Of a stretch of DNA of 42,629 bases, positions 29,356-39,372 are shown piece after piece; positions within the stretch are counted from its first letter, which is position 1; each line of letters opens with the position of its first letter. The DNA is taken from positions 1 through 42,629 of the forward strand of contig NZ_AJSX01000006.1 in NCBI RefSeq assembly GCF_000262245.1, written 5' to 3'. Source of the stretch: Pasteurella bettyae CCUG 2042 (lineage in GTDB: Bacteria; Pseudomonadota; Gammaproteobacteria; Enterobacterales; Pasteurellaceae). The notes below the pieces were generated by a model. That model did no database searches, was not told where the DNA came from, and saw only the letters and a list, made by a program, of their open reading frames with translations. A program made the position numbers and the translations under genes.

Positions 29356-30735
29356 ATGTTTGAAAATTTATCCGATCGTCTATCGAAAACTCTGCGTAAT
29401 ATCACAGGGAAAGGACGTTTAACAGAAGATAATATTAAAGAGACATTACGCGAAGTGCGTATGGCTTTGTTAGAAGCTGATGTAGCTTTACCTGTAGTAC
29501 GTGAATTTATTAATAAAGTTAAAGAACGTGCGATCGGTGAAGAGGTAAATAAAAGCTTAACGCCAGGTCAAGAGTTCTTAAAAATTGTTCAATCTGAGCT
29601 TGAACTGGCAATGGGCGAATCAAATGAAGAGCTTAATCTCGCCACTCAGCCTCCTGCAGTCATTTTAATGGCAGGTTTGCAAGGGGCGGGTAAAACAACA
29701 TCTGTCGGTAAATTAGCAAAATTCTTAAAAGAACGTCATAAGAAAAAAGTATTAGTGGTTTCAGCTGACGTTTACCGTCCTGCGGCAATTAAACAATTGG
29801 AAACCTTAGCAGAAGCTGTTGGTGCAGATTTCTTTCCATCAGATGTGCAACAAAACCCAGTTGCCATTGTTCAAGCCGCATTAGCTGATGCAAAATTAAA
29901 ATTTTATGATGTATTAATTGTCGATACTGCGGGGCGTTTACATGTCGATAGCGATATGATGGATGAGATCAAACAGATTCACGCTGTATTAAATCCAATT
30001 GAAACACTATTTACTGTTGATGCGATGACTGGTCAAGATGCTGCTAATACGGCAAAGGCTTTTAATGAGGCTTTACCATTAACAGGTGTAATCTTGACTA
30101 AAGTTGATGGTGATGCTCGTGGTGGTGCTGCTTTATCTATTCGCCAAATTACCGGCAAACCAATTAAATTTTTAGGTGTCGGTGAAAAAACAGATGCCTT
30201 AGAACCTTTCCATCCAGAGCGAGTTGCCTCTCGTATTTTAGGGATGGGAGATGTGCTTTCATTAATAGAAGATTTACAACGGAATGTGGATCATGAGAAA
30301 GCTGAAAAAATTGCCAAGAAATTTAAGCAAGGTAATAGTTTTACTTTAGAAGATTTTCGTGAACAATTAATTGAAATGAAAAAAATGGGCGGTATGATGT
30401 CCATGCTTGATAAATTGCCTGGTGCGAAAAATTTACCTGATCATGTTAAAAATCAAGTAGATGATAAAATGTTCGTAAAAATGGAGGCAATCATCAACTC
30501 AATGACCCTTAAAGAACGTGCAAATCCTGATATTATTAAAGGCTCACGTCGTCGCCGTATTGCATTAGGTTCAGGTACACAAGTTCAAGATGTGAATAAA
30601 CTTTTGAAACAATTTGATGAAATGCAACGTATGATGAAAAAAATGCGTAATGGCGGTATGGCGAAAATGATGCGTAGCATGAAAGGCATGATGGGTGGTA
30701 TGGGCGGACTAGGCGGATTGTTCGGAAAACATTAA
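29356..30735 (+). CDS. ffh: Signal recognition particle protein Ffh
   Basis: Ffh binds signal sequences of nascent membrane proteins and, with 4.5S RNA and FtsY, delivers ribosomes to the translocon. The 459-residue protein has an N domain, a GTPase domain with the P-loop GLQGAGKTTSVGKLAK (about 107), VDTAGR and TKVDGDARGG, and a methionine-rich M domain (MMKKMRNGGMAKMMRSMKGM). I chose the ATG at 29356 (MFENLSDRL); an upstream in-frame start at 29335 adds seven residues not seen in the family. No classic terminator is seen after it. Confidence 0.97.
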   Translation: MFENLSDRLSKTLRNITGKGRLTEDNIKETLREVRMALLEADVALPVVREFINKVKERAIGEEVNKSLTPGQEFLKIVQSELELAMGESNEELNLATQPPAVILMAGLQGAGKTTSVGKLAKFLKERHKKKVLVVSADVYRPAAIKQLETLAEAVGADFFPSDVQQNPVAIVQAALADAKLKFYDVLIVDTAGRLHVDSDMMDEIKQIHAVLNPIETLFTVDAMTGQDAANTAKAFNEALPLTGVILTKVDGDARGGAALSIRQITGKPIKFLGVGEKTDALEPFHPERVASRILGMGDVLSLIEDLQRNVDHEKAEKIAKKFKQGNSFTLEDFREQLIEMKKMGGMMSMLDKLPGAKNLPDHVKNQVDDKMFVKMEAIINSMTLKERANPDIIKGSRRRRIALGSGTQVQDVNKLLKQFDEMQRMMKKMRNGGMAKMMRSMKGMMGGMGGLGGLFGKH

Positions 30736-30823
30736 TAAAAGCCATTTAATTTATATAAGCGGACTTGAATAAGCAGAATATGGCTTAATGAATTGGTGTT
30801 GGGAACGTTTCATATGAGTTTTA

Positions 30824-31540
30824 TCATTTATGAATTAAGTTTAATAAGTCTGTAACTGCAAAGATTTCCAAAGTCGGGAATAGACTTGCCTCCACCAATT
30901 GATCTAATGATTGATTGGATAAATTAATCCATGCAGCTTGGCAGCCCGCTTGAATAGCACCTTGTACATCGGTAATTAAATTATCACCGACATGCAGAAT
31001 TTCATTAGGTTGTACTTTGAAATAATCCGCTGCTTGATGGAATAAATCTTGGTGTGGTTTTGCTCGACCATGCACACCTCCAGTTAAAACTAAATCAAAT
31101 TGATTCAAGCCTGCACGCTGAGGAGTGACATTGCCATTAGTAATCGCAGCTAATTTATAATAGTTTTTTAATTGATTGAGTGCCTCTAGGTTGGCTTGAG
31201 GCACTTGCATTTTATGACGCCATTCAAAGAAATTTTCCATCGCTATATTAGAAATTTTTTCAATTTCTACCGCACTTTTCTTATGATGAGTAAGTAACTC
31301 ATTAATCGTTTGAATACGCCACTCTGTGACATTTTCCATTAATAATGGAAGGCGTTTAGCAATCTGTTCTTTCCATTGGTTCCAATAATCACGGTTTAAT
31401 TCAGCGATACCACTTAATTCATGTAGTACGTCAACACAACGTTGTTCAGCACCTAAGATAACTTGTGAGTTATCATATAACGTATCATCTAGATCAAAGC
31501 TTATCACTTTAAAGGGATAAAGAGTGCGGTAGTATTTCAT
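30824..31540 (-). CDS. yigB: HAD-family phosphatase YigB
   Basis: YigB is a haloacid dehalogenase-type phosphatase; E. coli YigB dephosphorylates the riboflavin intermediate 5-amino-6-(5-phosphoribitylamino)uracil and other substrates. The 238-residue protein has motif I FDLDDTLYDN (near residue 15), motif II AAITNGN (near 132), a lysine in GRAKPHQDLF and motif IV HVGDNLITDV (near 190). AGGAAAA precedes the ATG. It starts 9 bp after the xerC stop, so it is the last gene of dapF-yigA-xerC-yigB, an order shared with E. coli. Confidence 0.93.
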   Translation of the reverse strand: MKYYRTLYPFKVISFDLDDTLYDNSQVILGAEQRCVDVLHELSGIAELNRDYWNQWKEQIAKRLPLLMENVTEWRIQTINELLTHHKKSAVEIEKISNIAMENFFEWRHKMQVPQANLEALNQLKNYYKLAAITNGNVTPQRAGLNQFDLVLTGGVHGRAKPHQDLFHQAADYFKVQPNEILHVGDNLITDVQGAIQAGCQAAWINLSNQSLDQLVEASLFPTLEIFAVTDLLNLIHK

Positions 31541-31549
31541 AAAATTTTC

Positions 31550-32437
31550 CTATTTATGTCGTTTAGCCCGAGGGTGTGCTTGGTCGTATACTTCGGCTAG
31601 ATGTTGGAAATTTAAGTGTGTATAAATTTGTGTTGTTGCCAAATTACTATGCCCTAAGAGTTCTTGTACTGCCCGTAAGTCTGAGCTGGCTTCTAACATA
31701 TGGGTGGCAAAAGAGTGACGTAATTTATGAGGATTCAAATGGCTACTTAATCCTTGGCGTATTCCCCAAATTTCTAAACGTTTTTGAATTGAACGATGGG
31801 ACATCCGATTACCTAATTGACTCACAAACAATGCATCATCTTTTGGATTAAACAGTGAACGGACTTTGAGCCATTCTTGAATAGCATGAGAAGCATGATG
31901 ACCAAAGGGTAAAATGCGTTCTTTATTCCCTTTACCTAAGACTTTTACTTCACGGGCTCGGAAGTTTAAATTAGTAAGATTCAATCCTTGTAGCTCTGAT
32001 AAGCGTAATCCTGAGCTATACATGAGTTCCATCATCGCATGATCACGTATATCAATCGGTTCTTTACTATTTGAGCTTAACAGTTTGTTCACTTGCTCTG
32101 CATCAATATTTTTCGGTAAATGTTTAGCTTGTTTAGGTGCCGAAATACCAATTGCTGGATTGACCTTAAGTTCACCTTGGGCAACTAGAAAGCTTAAAAA
32201 TTGACGTAATGCAGACAGACGTAAGGCAAGGCTTTTTTCATGTAAACCTGATTTTTTACTTTCTGCCAAAATGAAACGGACAACACTTGGCGAAAGTTGT
32301 TGCCAACTGCGAATATCATTTGCTTGCATAAGTCCTAATATTGCGTCCATTTGACGCTGATAGTTTGTTAGCGTATAAGGGCTTACTTGGCGTTCAATAC
32401 GTAAATAATTCCAGTATTTTTGTAACCATTCCGTCAT
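31550..32437 (-). CDS. xerC: Tyrosine recombinase XerC
   Basis: XerC with XerD resolves chromosome dimers at dif. The 295-residue protein has an N-terminal SAM-like DNA-binding domain and the catalytic set: Arg in SSGLRLSEL, Lys in LGKGNKER, His and Arg in [10 protein letters not shown], His in LLGHSNL, and the nucleophile Tyr in TQIYTHL. The start is the ATG at 32437 (MTEWLQKYW); an earlier TTG at the yigA stop fits the family less well. It is in the dapF operon, a position conserved in gamma-proteobacteria. Confidence 0.97.
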   Translation of the reverse strand: MTEWLQKYWNYLRIERQVSPYTLTNYQRQMDAILGLMQANDIRSWQQLSPSVVRFILAESKKSGLHEKSLALRLSALRQFLSFLVAQGELKVNPAIGISAPKQAKHLPKNIDAEQVNKLLSSNSKEPIDIRDHAMMELMYSSGLRLSELQGLNLTNLNFRAREVKVLGKGNKERILPFGHHASHAIQEWLKVRSLFNPKDDALFVSQLGNRMSHRSIQKRLEIWGIRQGLSSHLNPHKLRHSFATHMLEASSDLRAVQELLGHSNLATTQIYTHLNFQHLAEVYDQAHPRAKRHK

Positions 32438-32452
32438 AGTATTATCTTTCAA

Positions 32453-33148
32453 TTATTTTTGATAGTTTAATAACCAACGATGTAAATGTAATTCAACAAT
32501 ATCAATAATATGTCGAATAAAGGTTGTGTCTTGTCCATTATAAAAACGATCAGTTTCTCTTGCACTAAAAATTAGTAAAGCATTGGACTGATGTTGATTA
32601 GCTCGCATTCCTAATAAACAACAAGCAAGAGAGCCTACAGGTAATTCTTGAGGAAAAAACAGTAAGGATTTTTCCTTATTGGTTAATTCGCCTAGATAGA
32701 TTTTACGTAATCCTAAACGCTCTAAACGAATCAATTCAAAGCCTTTACGATCTAGCCAGTATTGTGCTGGTACATCCAAACTTTTTTCCCAGCTATCCGT
32801 AAAAAGTAAAATTTTTACTTGTTGTAATTCAAACTCTTTTGCCCAATGATCTAAAACTTCAACACCTTCCATAAAATGTTGAGTGTTAGCCAGCCGCTTT
32901 TGTAATGGTAGCAGTGCTAAGAATATATCTTGATCTTGAATGGCTAACCGATAAAACCGCTCTAAATGTGATTCTAATTCTTTAATTCGTTCACGTTGTC
33001 GTTCTAATTGCATTTCTACAAGAGATAAATTGCCTTTTTGAACATGAGGAATGACTAATTGTTCAAGCAGATCTAAATGAGTTTCGAAAAAGTGCGGGTG
33101 CTTTTTCAAAAAATTGATGACAGTATCTTCAGTTTGTTCATGATACAT
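32453..33148 (-). CDS. yigA: DUF484 family protein YigA
   Basis: A 231-residue cytoplasmic protein of the DUF484 family, with a GAF-like fold predicted. Function is unknown. Signature features are FLKKHPHFFETHLDLLEQL near the N-terminus, a coiled-coil-prone segment rich in Gln, Arg and Glu (residues 45-70), and a C-terminal RETDRFYNGQDTTFIRHI. It lies between dapF and xerC, as in E. coli. Its ATG at 33148 follows the dapF stop by 67 bp, in which a hairpin is found. Confidence 0.88.
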   Translation of the reverse strand: MYHEQTEDTVINFLKKHPHFFETHLDLLEQLVIPHVQKGNLSLVEMQLERQRERIKELESHLERFYRLAIQDQDIFLALLPLQKRLANTQHFMEGVEVLDHWAKEFELQQVKILLFTDSWEKSLDVPAQYWLDRKGFELIRLERLGLRKIYLGELTNKEKSLLFFPQELPVGSLACCLLGMRANQHQSNALLIFSARETDRFYNGQDTTFIRHIIDIVELHLHRWLLNYQK

Positions 33149-33186
33149 AATTATGATCTCAATAATTTTATAACGCTAGAGAGAAT

Positions 33187-33208
33187 AAAAGGCGTGATCA
33201 GACGCCTT
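33187..33208 (-). terminator. Hairpin with short T run after dapF
   Basis: On the minus strand AAGGCGT and ACGCCTT (33189-33195 with 33202-33208) form a 7-bp stem with a 6-nt loop, followed by TTTT. It may be a partial terminator that lowers expression of yigA-xerC-yigB relative to dapF. Confidence 0.55.
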
Positions 33209-33215
33209 AATCAAA

Positions 33216-34040
33216 TTAAAGTTTAATGAAACCATCATACACATGAGTTGCTTCACCTGTCATATAGAGTGGATGCCCCTCACCTTCCCATTCGATCAGT
33301 AAGCTACCACCCACTAAATCTACTTGAACTTTCTTGTCTAATAAACCTTGCATGATACCGATTGCTACTGCTGCACAAGCACCGCTACCACAAGCTTGAG
33401 TTTCGCCAGCACCACGTTCATACACACGTAATTTGATATGACCAGGATTCATAATTTGCATAAATCCTGCATTCACACGTTCAGGGAAACGTTCATGGCT
33501 TTCAAGTAGTGGACCTAATTCCGCCACATTGGCAGTATCAATATCCTCTACAACTAAAGTACAGTGGGGATTCCCCATGGATACGGCGCCACAAAGCACA
33601 GTTTGAATATCAGTACGTAAAATATAGTTTTTCTCAAATTTGTTTGCTGTAAATGGAATTTTTGCAGGCTCCCAAATTGGTTCACCCATATTCACACGAA
33701 CCATTCCATCTTCTTTTACGGTTAGCACCATACGCCCATTTGATGTACTTACGGCAATATCTTTTTTATCTGTTAAGCCTTTTATAGTGACAAAACGAGC
33801 AAAGCAACGAGCACCATTACCACATTGAGCGACTTCGCTACCATCGGCATTAAAAATACGATAGTGAAAATCTAAATCAGGATCATAAGGTGGCTCAACG
33901 ATTAACATTTGATCAAAGCCAATACCACGATGACGATCTGCTAATTTACGAATTAGCTCTTCAGGAAAATAAACATTTTGTGTCACCGCATCTACAACGA
34001 CAAAGTCGTTACCTAAACCGTGCATTTTTGAAAATTGCAT
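33216..34040 (-). CDS. dapF: Diaminopimelate epimerase DapF
   Basis: DapF converts LL- to meso-diaminopimelate for lysine and peptidoglycan synthesis. The 274-residue length is standard. The two catalytic cysteines are visible: [14 protein letters not shown] (Cys near residue 73) and [13 protein letters not shown] (Cys near 217). The N-terminus [13 protein letters not shown] is canonical. It is the first gene of the dapF-yigA-xerC-yigB group. Confidence 0.98.
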   Translation of the reverse strand: MQFSKMHGLGNDFVVVDAVTQNVYFPEELIRKLADRHRGIGFDQMLIVEPPYDPDLDFHYRIFNADGSEVAQCGNGARCFARFVTIKGLTDKKDIAVSTSNGRMVLTVKEDGMVRVNMGEPIWEPAKIPFTANKFEKNYILRTDIQTVLCGAVSMGNPHCTLVVEDIDTANVAELGPLLESHERFPERVNAGFMQIMNPGHIKLRVYERGAGETQACGSGACAAVAIGIMQGLLDKKVQVDLVGGSLLIEWEGEGHPLYMTGEATHVYDGFIKL

Positions 34041-34397
34041 GCCAATACCTATAAAATTATTTTTATTGAAGGCATTATAGAGGGCAACAAGAGGAGAGTA
34101 AATGAGATTATACCGATGAATAGTATTGTTTAATTTCTTCTAACGCTATGGCTAATGGGGGATTCCTCGCTAGCCATTAAGTCTATAAAAGTGCGGGTAG
34201 ATTTTTGAAAATTTGAACAACGAGAGAAATTCTATTGCGCTCAGAAATTTTGCTAAATTTATTTATTCAGGTAACTCCAGTAATAGATTATTTATTTAAC
34301 ATAAAATATTTTATTTTTAACCTTGAAAGCGAAGAAATCGATCTTATTTACTGTTTTGTGAACAAAAAACGTTCTAAAGATTATAAGGAAGGCAAAT
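34041..34397 (+). other. Intergenic region between dapF and clpB
   Basis: 357 bp with no gene that I can support on either strand. It holds the promoters of two divergent genes. Besides the heat-shock-like promoter next to clpB there is an inverted repeat, ATGGCTA (34148-34154) with TAGCCAT (34171-34177), with a 16-nt loop that includes a GGGGG/CCTC segment; no function is apparent. A one-mismatch uptake signal (AAGTGCGGG) is at 34188. Confidence 0.6.
34321..34350 (+). promoter_or_regulatory. Sigma-32 (heat-shock) promoter of clpB
   Basis: CCTTGAAA (34321-34328) matches the sigma-32 -35 element, and CTTATTTA (34343-34350) resembles its -10 form, at 14 bp spacing. It ends 47 bp before the clpB start. 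In E. coli clpB is a RpoH regulon gene. Confidence 0.65.
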
Positions 34398-36968
34398 ATG
34401 AATATTGAAAAATTTACCACAAAATTTCAACAAGCTTTAGCCGAAGCACAATCATTAGCCTTGGGTAAAGATAACCAATATATTGAACCTGTCCATGTAT
34501 TAAGTGCATTACTTAATCAACAGGATGGTTCAGTGGCTCCGATTTTAACCTCTACAGGTGTGAATTTAAGTGCGTTAAAATCAGAATTAGCCAGCGAAAT
34601 GAATAAATTACCGCAAGTATCAGGCAATGGTGGGGATGTACAAATCTCCCGTCAATTACTTAACTTATTGAATTTATGTGACAAAATCGCGCAACAAAAA
34701 CAAGATAAATTTATTTCATCAGAATTATTTTTACTTGCTGCATTAGAAGAAAAAGGTGGCGTAGGTGATGTGTTGCGTAAGTGCGGTGCGAAAAAAGAAA
34801 ATTTACAACAAGCGATTCAACAGATTCGTGGAGGAGAAAGCGTGAAGGATCAAAACGCAGAAGAAAGCCGTCAGGCACTAGAAAAATATACAATAGATTT
34901 AACTGCTCGTGCAGAAAGTGGCAAACTTGACCCTGTAATTGGACGTGATGAAGAAATTCGCCGTGCAATTCAAGTGCTACAACGCCGTACCAAAAATAAT
35001 CCAGTGCTAATTGGTGAGCCAGGTGTGGGTAAAACGGCGATTGTGGAAGGTTTAGCCCAACGAATTGTTAATGGTGAAGTGCCAGAAGGGCTAAAAGGTA
35101 AACGTGTACTTTCATTAGATATGGGTGCTCTGATTGCTGGTGCCAAATATCGTGGTGAATTTGAAGAACGTTTAAAAGCGGTTTTAAAAGAGCTTGCTCA
35201 AGAAGAAGGCAAAGTCATTCTCTTTATTGATGAAATTCATACTATGGTGGGAGCTGGTAAAACAGATGGAGCAATGGATGCGGGGAATTTATTAAAACCA
35301 AGTCTTGCTCGAGGTGAATTGCATTGTGTTGGTGCAACAACTTTAGATGAATATCGTCAATATATTGAAAAAGATGCGGCTCTTGAACGTCGTTTCCAAA
35401 AAGTATTTGTAGATGAACCAACGGTGGAAGATACTATTGCAATTTTGCGTGGTTTAAAAGAGCGTTATGAATTGCATCATCATGTGCAGATCACTGATCC
35501 TGCGATTGTTGCGGCTGCCACTTTATCTCATCGCTATATTTCTGATCGTCAATTGCCGGATAAAGCCATTGACTTAATTGATGAAGCAGCATCTAGCATT
35601 CGTATGGAAATTGATTCTAAACCGCAACCTCTAGATCGTTTAGATCGCCGCATTATTCAATTAAAACTAGAACAGCAAGCTTTGAAAAAAGAAGAAGATG
35701 AAGCTAGCCGTAAACGGCTCACCATGCTTGAAAAAGAACTCGCAGAAAAAGAGCGGGAATATGCAGAACTTGATGAAATTTGGAAAAGTGAAAAAGCCAC
35801 ACTTTCAGGTACACAACATATTAAAGCCGAGCTTGAAAATGTGCGTATGCAAATGGAACAAGCACGTCGGGCTGGTGATTTAAATAAAATGTCTGAATTA
35901 CAATATGGTGTGATTCCTACTTTAGAAAAACAACTTTCTGATGCAAATAAAGCAGAAGGTAAGGAAATGACCTTATTGCGTAATCGAGTGACAGATGAAG
36001 AAATTGCAGAAGTGCTTTCACGTGCTACAGGAATTCCTGTTTCTCGCATGATGGAAGGTGAAAAAGAAAAATTACTTCGTATGGAAGATGAATTACATAA
36101 ACGTGTGATTGGTCAAGGTGAAGCAGTTGAAGCCGTTGCTAATGCTATTCGTCGTAGTCGTGCTGGATTATCTGATCCAAATCGTCCGATTGGCTCATTC
36201 TTATTCTTAGGTCCAACGGGGGTTGGTAAAACAGAATTATGTAAAACATTAGCAAACTTTATGTTTGATGACGAAGATGCCATGGTTCGTATTGATATGT
36301 CTGAGTTTATGGAAAAACATAGCGTATCTCGTTTAGTTGGTGCACCTCCAGGTTACGTAGGTTATGAAGAAGGCGGATATTTAACTGAAGCGGTACGTCG
36401 TCGTCCATATTCAGTGATTTTATTAGATGAAGTGGAAAAAGCACATCATGATGTATTTAATATTTTGTTACAAGTATTAGATGATGGTCGGTTAACTGAT
36501 GGCCAAGGTAGAACAGTAGATTTCCGTAATACCGTGGTGATTATGACCTCAAATCTTGGTTCAGATTTAATTCAAGGTAATCAAGATCTTGGTTATGATG
36601 GCATGAAGGAACTTGTTATGTCGGTAGTCGGACAACATTTCCGCCCTGAATTTATCAATCGTATTGATGAGACTGTGGTATTCCACCCATTGGCTAAAGA
36701 AAACATCAAATCTATTGCACAAATTCAATTAGCTCGTTTGATTAAACGAATGGCTGAACATGGATATGACATTCACTTTAGTGATGCTACTTTAGATTTT
36801 ATCAGTGAAGTAGGTTATGACCCTATTTATGGTGCAAGACCGTTGAAACGTGCAATTCAACAAGAAATCGAAAATCCATTGGCACAACAAATTTTGTCTG
36901 GTAAATTATTGCCAGCAAGTCCAGTTACCGTGGATTATGTAGATGGAAAGGTTATTGCTAAGCAATAA
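34398..36968 (+). CDS. clpB: Chaperone protein ClpB (disaggregase)
   Basis: ClpB is a hexameric AAA+ disaggregase that works with DnaK after heat shock. The 856-residue protein has an N-terminal Clp domain, the first AAA domain with P-loop GEPGVGKT (about 206) and Walker [11 protein letters not shown], the long coiled-coil middle domain (about 405-530), and a second AAA domain with GPTGVGKTE (about 606) and a D2 Walker [11 protein letters not shown]. No P-element for ClpP binding is expected. AAGGAAGG precedes the ATG. A sigma-32-like promoter is upstream and a strong terminator follows. Confidence 0.98.
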   Translation: MNIEKFTTKFQQALAEAQSLALGKDNQYIEPVHVLSALLNQQDGSVAPILTSTGVNLSALKSELASEMNKLPQVSGNGGDVQISRQLLNLLNLCDKIAQQKQDKFISSELFLLAALEEKGGVGDVLRKCGAKKENLQQAIQQIRGGESVKDQNAEESRQALEKYTIDLTARAESGKLDPVIGRDEEIRRAIQVLQRRTKNNPVLIGEPGVGKTAIVEGLAQRIVNGEVPEGLKGKRVLSLDMGALIAGAKYRGEFEERLKAVLKELAQEEGKVILFIDEIHTMVGAGKTDGAMDAGNLLKPSLARGELHCVGATTLDEYRQYIEKDAALERRFQKVFVDEPTVEDTIAILRGLKERYELHHHVQITDPAIVAAATLSHRYISDRQLPDKAIDLIDEAASSIRMEIDSKPQPLDRLDRRIIQLKLEQQALKKEEDEASRKRLTMLEKELAEKEREYAELDEIWKSEKATLSGTQHIKAELENVRMQMEQARRAGDLNKMSELQYGVIPTLEKQLSDANKAEGKEMTLLRNRVTDEEIAEVLSRATGIPVSRMMEGEKEKLLRMEDELHKRVIGQGEAVEAVANAIRRSRAGLSDPNRPIGSFLFLGPTGVGKTELCKTLANFMFDDEDAMVRIDMSEFMEKHSVSRLVGAPPGYVGYEEGGYLTEAVRRRPYSVILLDEVEKAHHDVFNILLQVLDDGRLTDGQGRTVDFRNTVVIMTSNLGSDLIQGNQDLGYDGMKELVMSVVGQHFRPEFINRIDETVVFHPLAKENIKSIAQIQLARLIKRMAEHGYDIHFSDATLDFISEVGYDPIYGARPLKRAIQQEIENPLAQQILSGKLLPASPVTVDYVDGKVIAKQ

Positions 36969-36989
36969 AGCATAAAATTTTGTCAATTT

Positions 36990-37029
36990 ATACCGCACTT
37001 TGGGAAGACTCAAAGTGCGGTATTTTTTT
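36990..37029 (+). terminator. Terminator of clpB made of paired uptake signals
   Basis: A perfect 13-bp stem, ATACCGCACTTTG (36990-37002) with CAAAGTGCGGTAT (37011-37023), has an 8-nt loop and a run of seven T residues. Both arms contain Hin uptake signals. Confidence 0.93.
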
Positions 37030-37054
37030 GGGAGTTTTTAGAAAATTTAAAACA

Positions 37055-37080
37055 ACAAGCGGTCAATTCGCAAAATTGAC
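37055..37080. repeat. Apl-type DNA uptake signal
   Basis: ACAAGCGGTC (37055-37064) is the core of the Actinobacillus pleuropneumoniae-type uptake sequence, and the following AATTCGCAAAA fits its A/T-rich flank. It is the only one I found; all others here are Hin type. It overlaps an inverted repeat, GTCAATT (37062-37068) with AATTGAC (37074-37080). Confidence 0.6.
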
Positions 37081-37125
37081 TGTAAAGGGATTATAGGAAA
37101 GAAATTTATAGTTATTAGAAATTGA

Positions 37126-38076
37126 TCAACCCTCGATATCTTCAAACAGTGCAGTACTTAAATAACGTTCTGAAGCAGAAGGAAGAATTACCACAATAAG
37201 TTTATCTTGGAATTCTGGTAATTTCGCGATGCGATCTGCTACAGCAACGGCGGCACCTGATGAGATTCCAGCAAGAATGCCTTCTTCAGCCATTAATCGA
37301 CGGGCGGTGCTGATAGCGGTGTCACTATCTATGGTTTCAACACGGTCGATTAGGCTTAAATCTAAGTTTTTGGGAATAAAGCCTGCACCGATACCTTGGA
37401 TTTTGTGTGGACCGGGTTTCGCTTCTTCACCTGCAAGGGTTTGTGTAATAACTGGGCTTTCTGCCGGTTCTACGGCAACAGAAGTGATTGCTTTGCCTTT
37501 GTCTAATTTGATAGCACGTGAAATACCTGTGATCGTACCGCCAGTACCAACACCTGCCACAATAACATCTACTTTACCTTCGGTAGCTTCCCAAATTTCA
37601 GGGCCTGTCGTTTGTTGGTGAATTGCTGGATTAGCAGGGTTTTCAAATTGTTTTAAGGTCACATAACGATTAGGATCTGATGCTGCAATTTCTTCTGCTT
37701 TGGCGATTGCACCTTTCATGCCTTTGGCACCTTCTGTTAATACTAGGTTCACACCTAAACCACGCAATAAACGTTTACGTTCTAAGCTCATAGTTTCAGG
37801 CATGGTTAAGGTGATTTTATAACCACGTGCAGCCGCTACATAAGCAAGGGCAATACCTGTATTACCACTAGTTGCATCGACAATTTCTTTGCCTTTGGTT
37901 AACACACCATCTTTTTCAGCTTGCCATACCATATTTGCACCAATGCGACATTTCACACTAAAACTCGGGTTCCGACTTTCAATTTTAGCAACGATGTTAC
38001 CGTTGTTGCCAAAGTGTTTTAAACGAACTAATGGAGTATTACCGATAGAATATGAATTATCTGCAAAAATTGTCAT
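37126..38076 (-). CDS. cysK: Cysteine synthase A (O-acetylserine sulfhydrylase)
   Basis: CysK makes cysteine from O-acetylserine and sulfide with PLP. The 316-residue protein has the PLP lysine in [11 protein letters not shown] (near residue 42), the substrate loop TSGNTGIAL and the phosphate-binding [11 protein letters not shown] chose the ATG at 38076 ([19 protein letters not shown]) with AAGGAG in front; an upstream in-frame start would add nine non-conserved residues. It follows cysZ but is separated by a terminator and has its own upstream region with repeated octamers. Confidence 0.97.
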   Translation of the reverse strand: MTIFADNSYSIGNTPLVRLKHFGNNGNIVAKIESRNPSFSVKCRIGANMVWQAEKDGVLTKGKEIVDATSGNTGIALAYVAAARGYKITLTMPETMSLERKRLLRGLGVNLVLTEGAKGMKGAIAKAEEIAASDPNRYVTLKQFENPANPAIHQQTTGPEIWEATEGKVDVIVAGVGTGGTITGISRAIKLDKGKAITSVAVEPAESPVITQTLAGEEAKPGPHKIQGIGAGFIPKNLDLSLIDRVETIDSDTAISTARRLMAEEGILAGISSGAAVAVADRIAKLPEFQDKLIVVILPSASERYLSTALFEDIEG

Positions 38077-38171
38077 AGTTATATTCTCCTTAAAAACTAT
38101 CAATTTAGTAGCAATAGTTATATCACTGCAACTTATATAAAAAAATAGTTATTAGATCTATTTTATAACTA
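38075..38171. repeat. Repeated octamer ATAGTTAT upstream of cysK
   Basis: ATAGTTAT occurs at 38075-38082, 38114-38121 and 38145-38152, and the inverted form ATAACTA at 38165-38171. The first copy overlaps the cysK start. Such AT-rich repeated sites could bind a LysR-type regulator such as CysB. Background AT richness makes part of this unsurprising. Confidence 0.4.
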
Positions 38172-38213
38172 AATTCTATTTAAGAAAAATTGTCTTATTT
38201 TTTAAATAGATAC

Positions 38214-38237
38214 AAAAAAAGCAGATAACCTATCTGC
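38214..38237 (-). terminator. Terminator of cysZ
   Basis: On the minus strand GCAGATA and TATCTGC pair around a 3-nt loop and are followed by seven T residues, about 20 bp after the cysZ stop. Confidence 0.9.
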
Positions 38238-38257
38238 CTAATAACATGAAGAAATAA

Positions 38258-39106
38258 TTATTTAGATTGGATATCCCTATTAGCTCGAACCACTACATCA
38301 GCTGCCTTGCTATTATTTTCTTGTGTTGAAACTGCGGTAGATTTTTCTGAATTTTTATTGAGGTATAATTGTTTACGATAAGTATCTACCCACATAGCTG
38401 TTGAGCCACAGACGGCGACGGGAATAATTACAAAGTTAAGTAATGGAATAAACGTACAAAGGGTAACAAATGAGCCAAACACTAAACTTTGTGTGCGATT
38501 TTCAGCTAATTTAAAACGCATGGTGCCAAATGAAATTTTATGGTTATCAAAGGCATAGTCGCAATATTGGATCGCCATCATCCATGCGGTAAATAAAAAG
38601 GTAAGCACTGGAATAATACTTTGTCCCACCACAGGAACAAAATTTAATAAAAATAAACCAATATATTTAGGTAAGCTATAGATTAATTTTTGCCATTCTC
38701 GAGCAAGCATACGGGGAGTATCTTTAATAAATTCTGCTGTAGTCATATTTTCAGGGCCTTCGCCTGTTAACATGACTTCAACTTTTTCCGCTAATAGGCC
38801 ATTAAATGGTGCAGCAATAAAGCCTGATAACGCATTAAAAATAAAGTAGAAGACTAACAGAATCATCAGAATGGATAAGGCTAAGAGAATACCGCTTAAC
38901 CAGCTTAGCCAGTCAGGAATAAAACTCATAATACTTTCAATCATACTTGAAATTTTACTCACGAAAAGCCAGAATAAGCCACTTAAAAGTACAATATTCA
39001 GCAAAATAGGCATAATCACGAAACGGCGTAAGCCTTGTTGTGTAATTAAATGCCAACCCATTACAAAGTAATGAAATCCTGATTTTATTTGTTTTTCTTC
39101 AATCAT
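38258..39106 (-). CDS. cysZ: Sulfate transporter CysZ
   Basis: CysZ is an inner-membrane sulfate uptake protein. The 282-residue protein has hydrophobic segments near residues 28-50, 70-100, 145-185 and 210-235 and family-like sequences such as [29 protein letters not shown] and [19 protein letters not shown] lies 7 nt before the ATG. Together with cysK it makes a sulfur-assimilation pair; in E. coli the order cysK-cysZ-zipA-ligA is the same. The C-terminal tail beyond residue 255 is polar and less conserved. Confidence 0.95.
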   Translation of the reverse strand: MIEEKQIKSGFHYFVMGWHLITQQGLRRFVIMPILLNIVLLSGLFWLFVSKISSMIESIMSFIPDWLSWLSGILLALSILMILLVFYFIFNALSGFIAAPFNGLLAEKVEVMLTGEGPENMTTAEFIKDTPRMLAREWQKLIYSLPKYIGLFLLNFVPVVGQSIIPVLTFLFTAWMMAIQYCDYAFDNHKISFGTMRFKLAENRTQSLVFGSFVTLCTFIPLLNFVIIPVAVCGSTAMWVDTYRKQLYLNKNSEKSTAVSTQENNSKAADVVVRANRDIQSK

Positions 39107-39372
39107 AGCAAATCCTAAATTTTACTTTCCAAATCATGTTAAATCACAGTTAGCATACAAAGTGCGGTAGGAAAATACAATATTTTTTGAACATTGCTTA
39201 GTCAGTGTGGACTAAGTGTGAGAACAACACTTGAATTAAATGTGAAGTGTCTTGCAATTTATCAAGATAAACATATCACTAAATTAATAAAATATGATAA
39301 GCTAATACCATTTTATAGGTCACATTGATTATGTGATGAGGTTGTAAAAACAGGAAAAGGAATCGCTTAGCA

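Noticed and set aside
30736-30823. Terminator between ffh and yigB
   Set aside because: Only a loose pair AAGCCAT...ATGGCTT with a loop of more than 30 nt and no T run is visible.
39320-39336. CRP/Sxy site upstream of zipA
   Set aside because: The half sites are in reversed order (TCACA...TGTGA) compared with TGTGA...TCACA.
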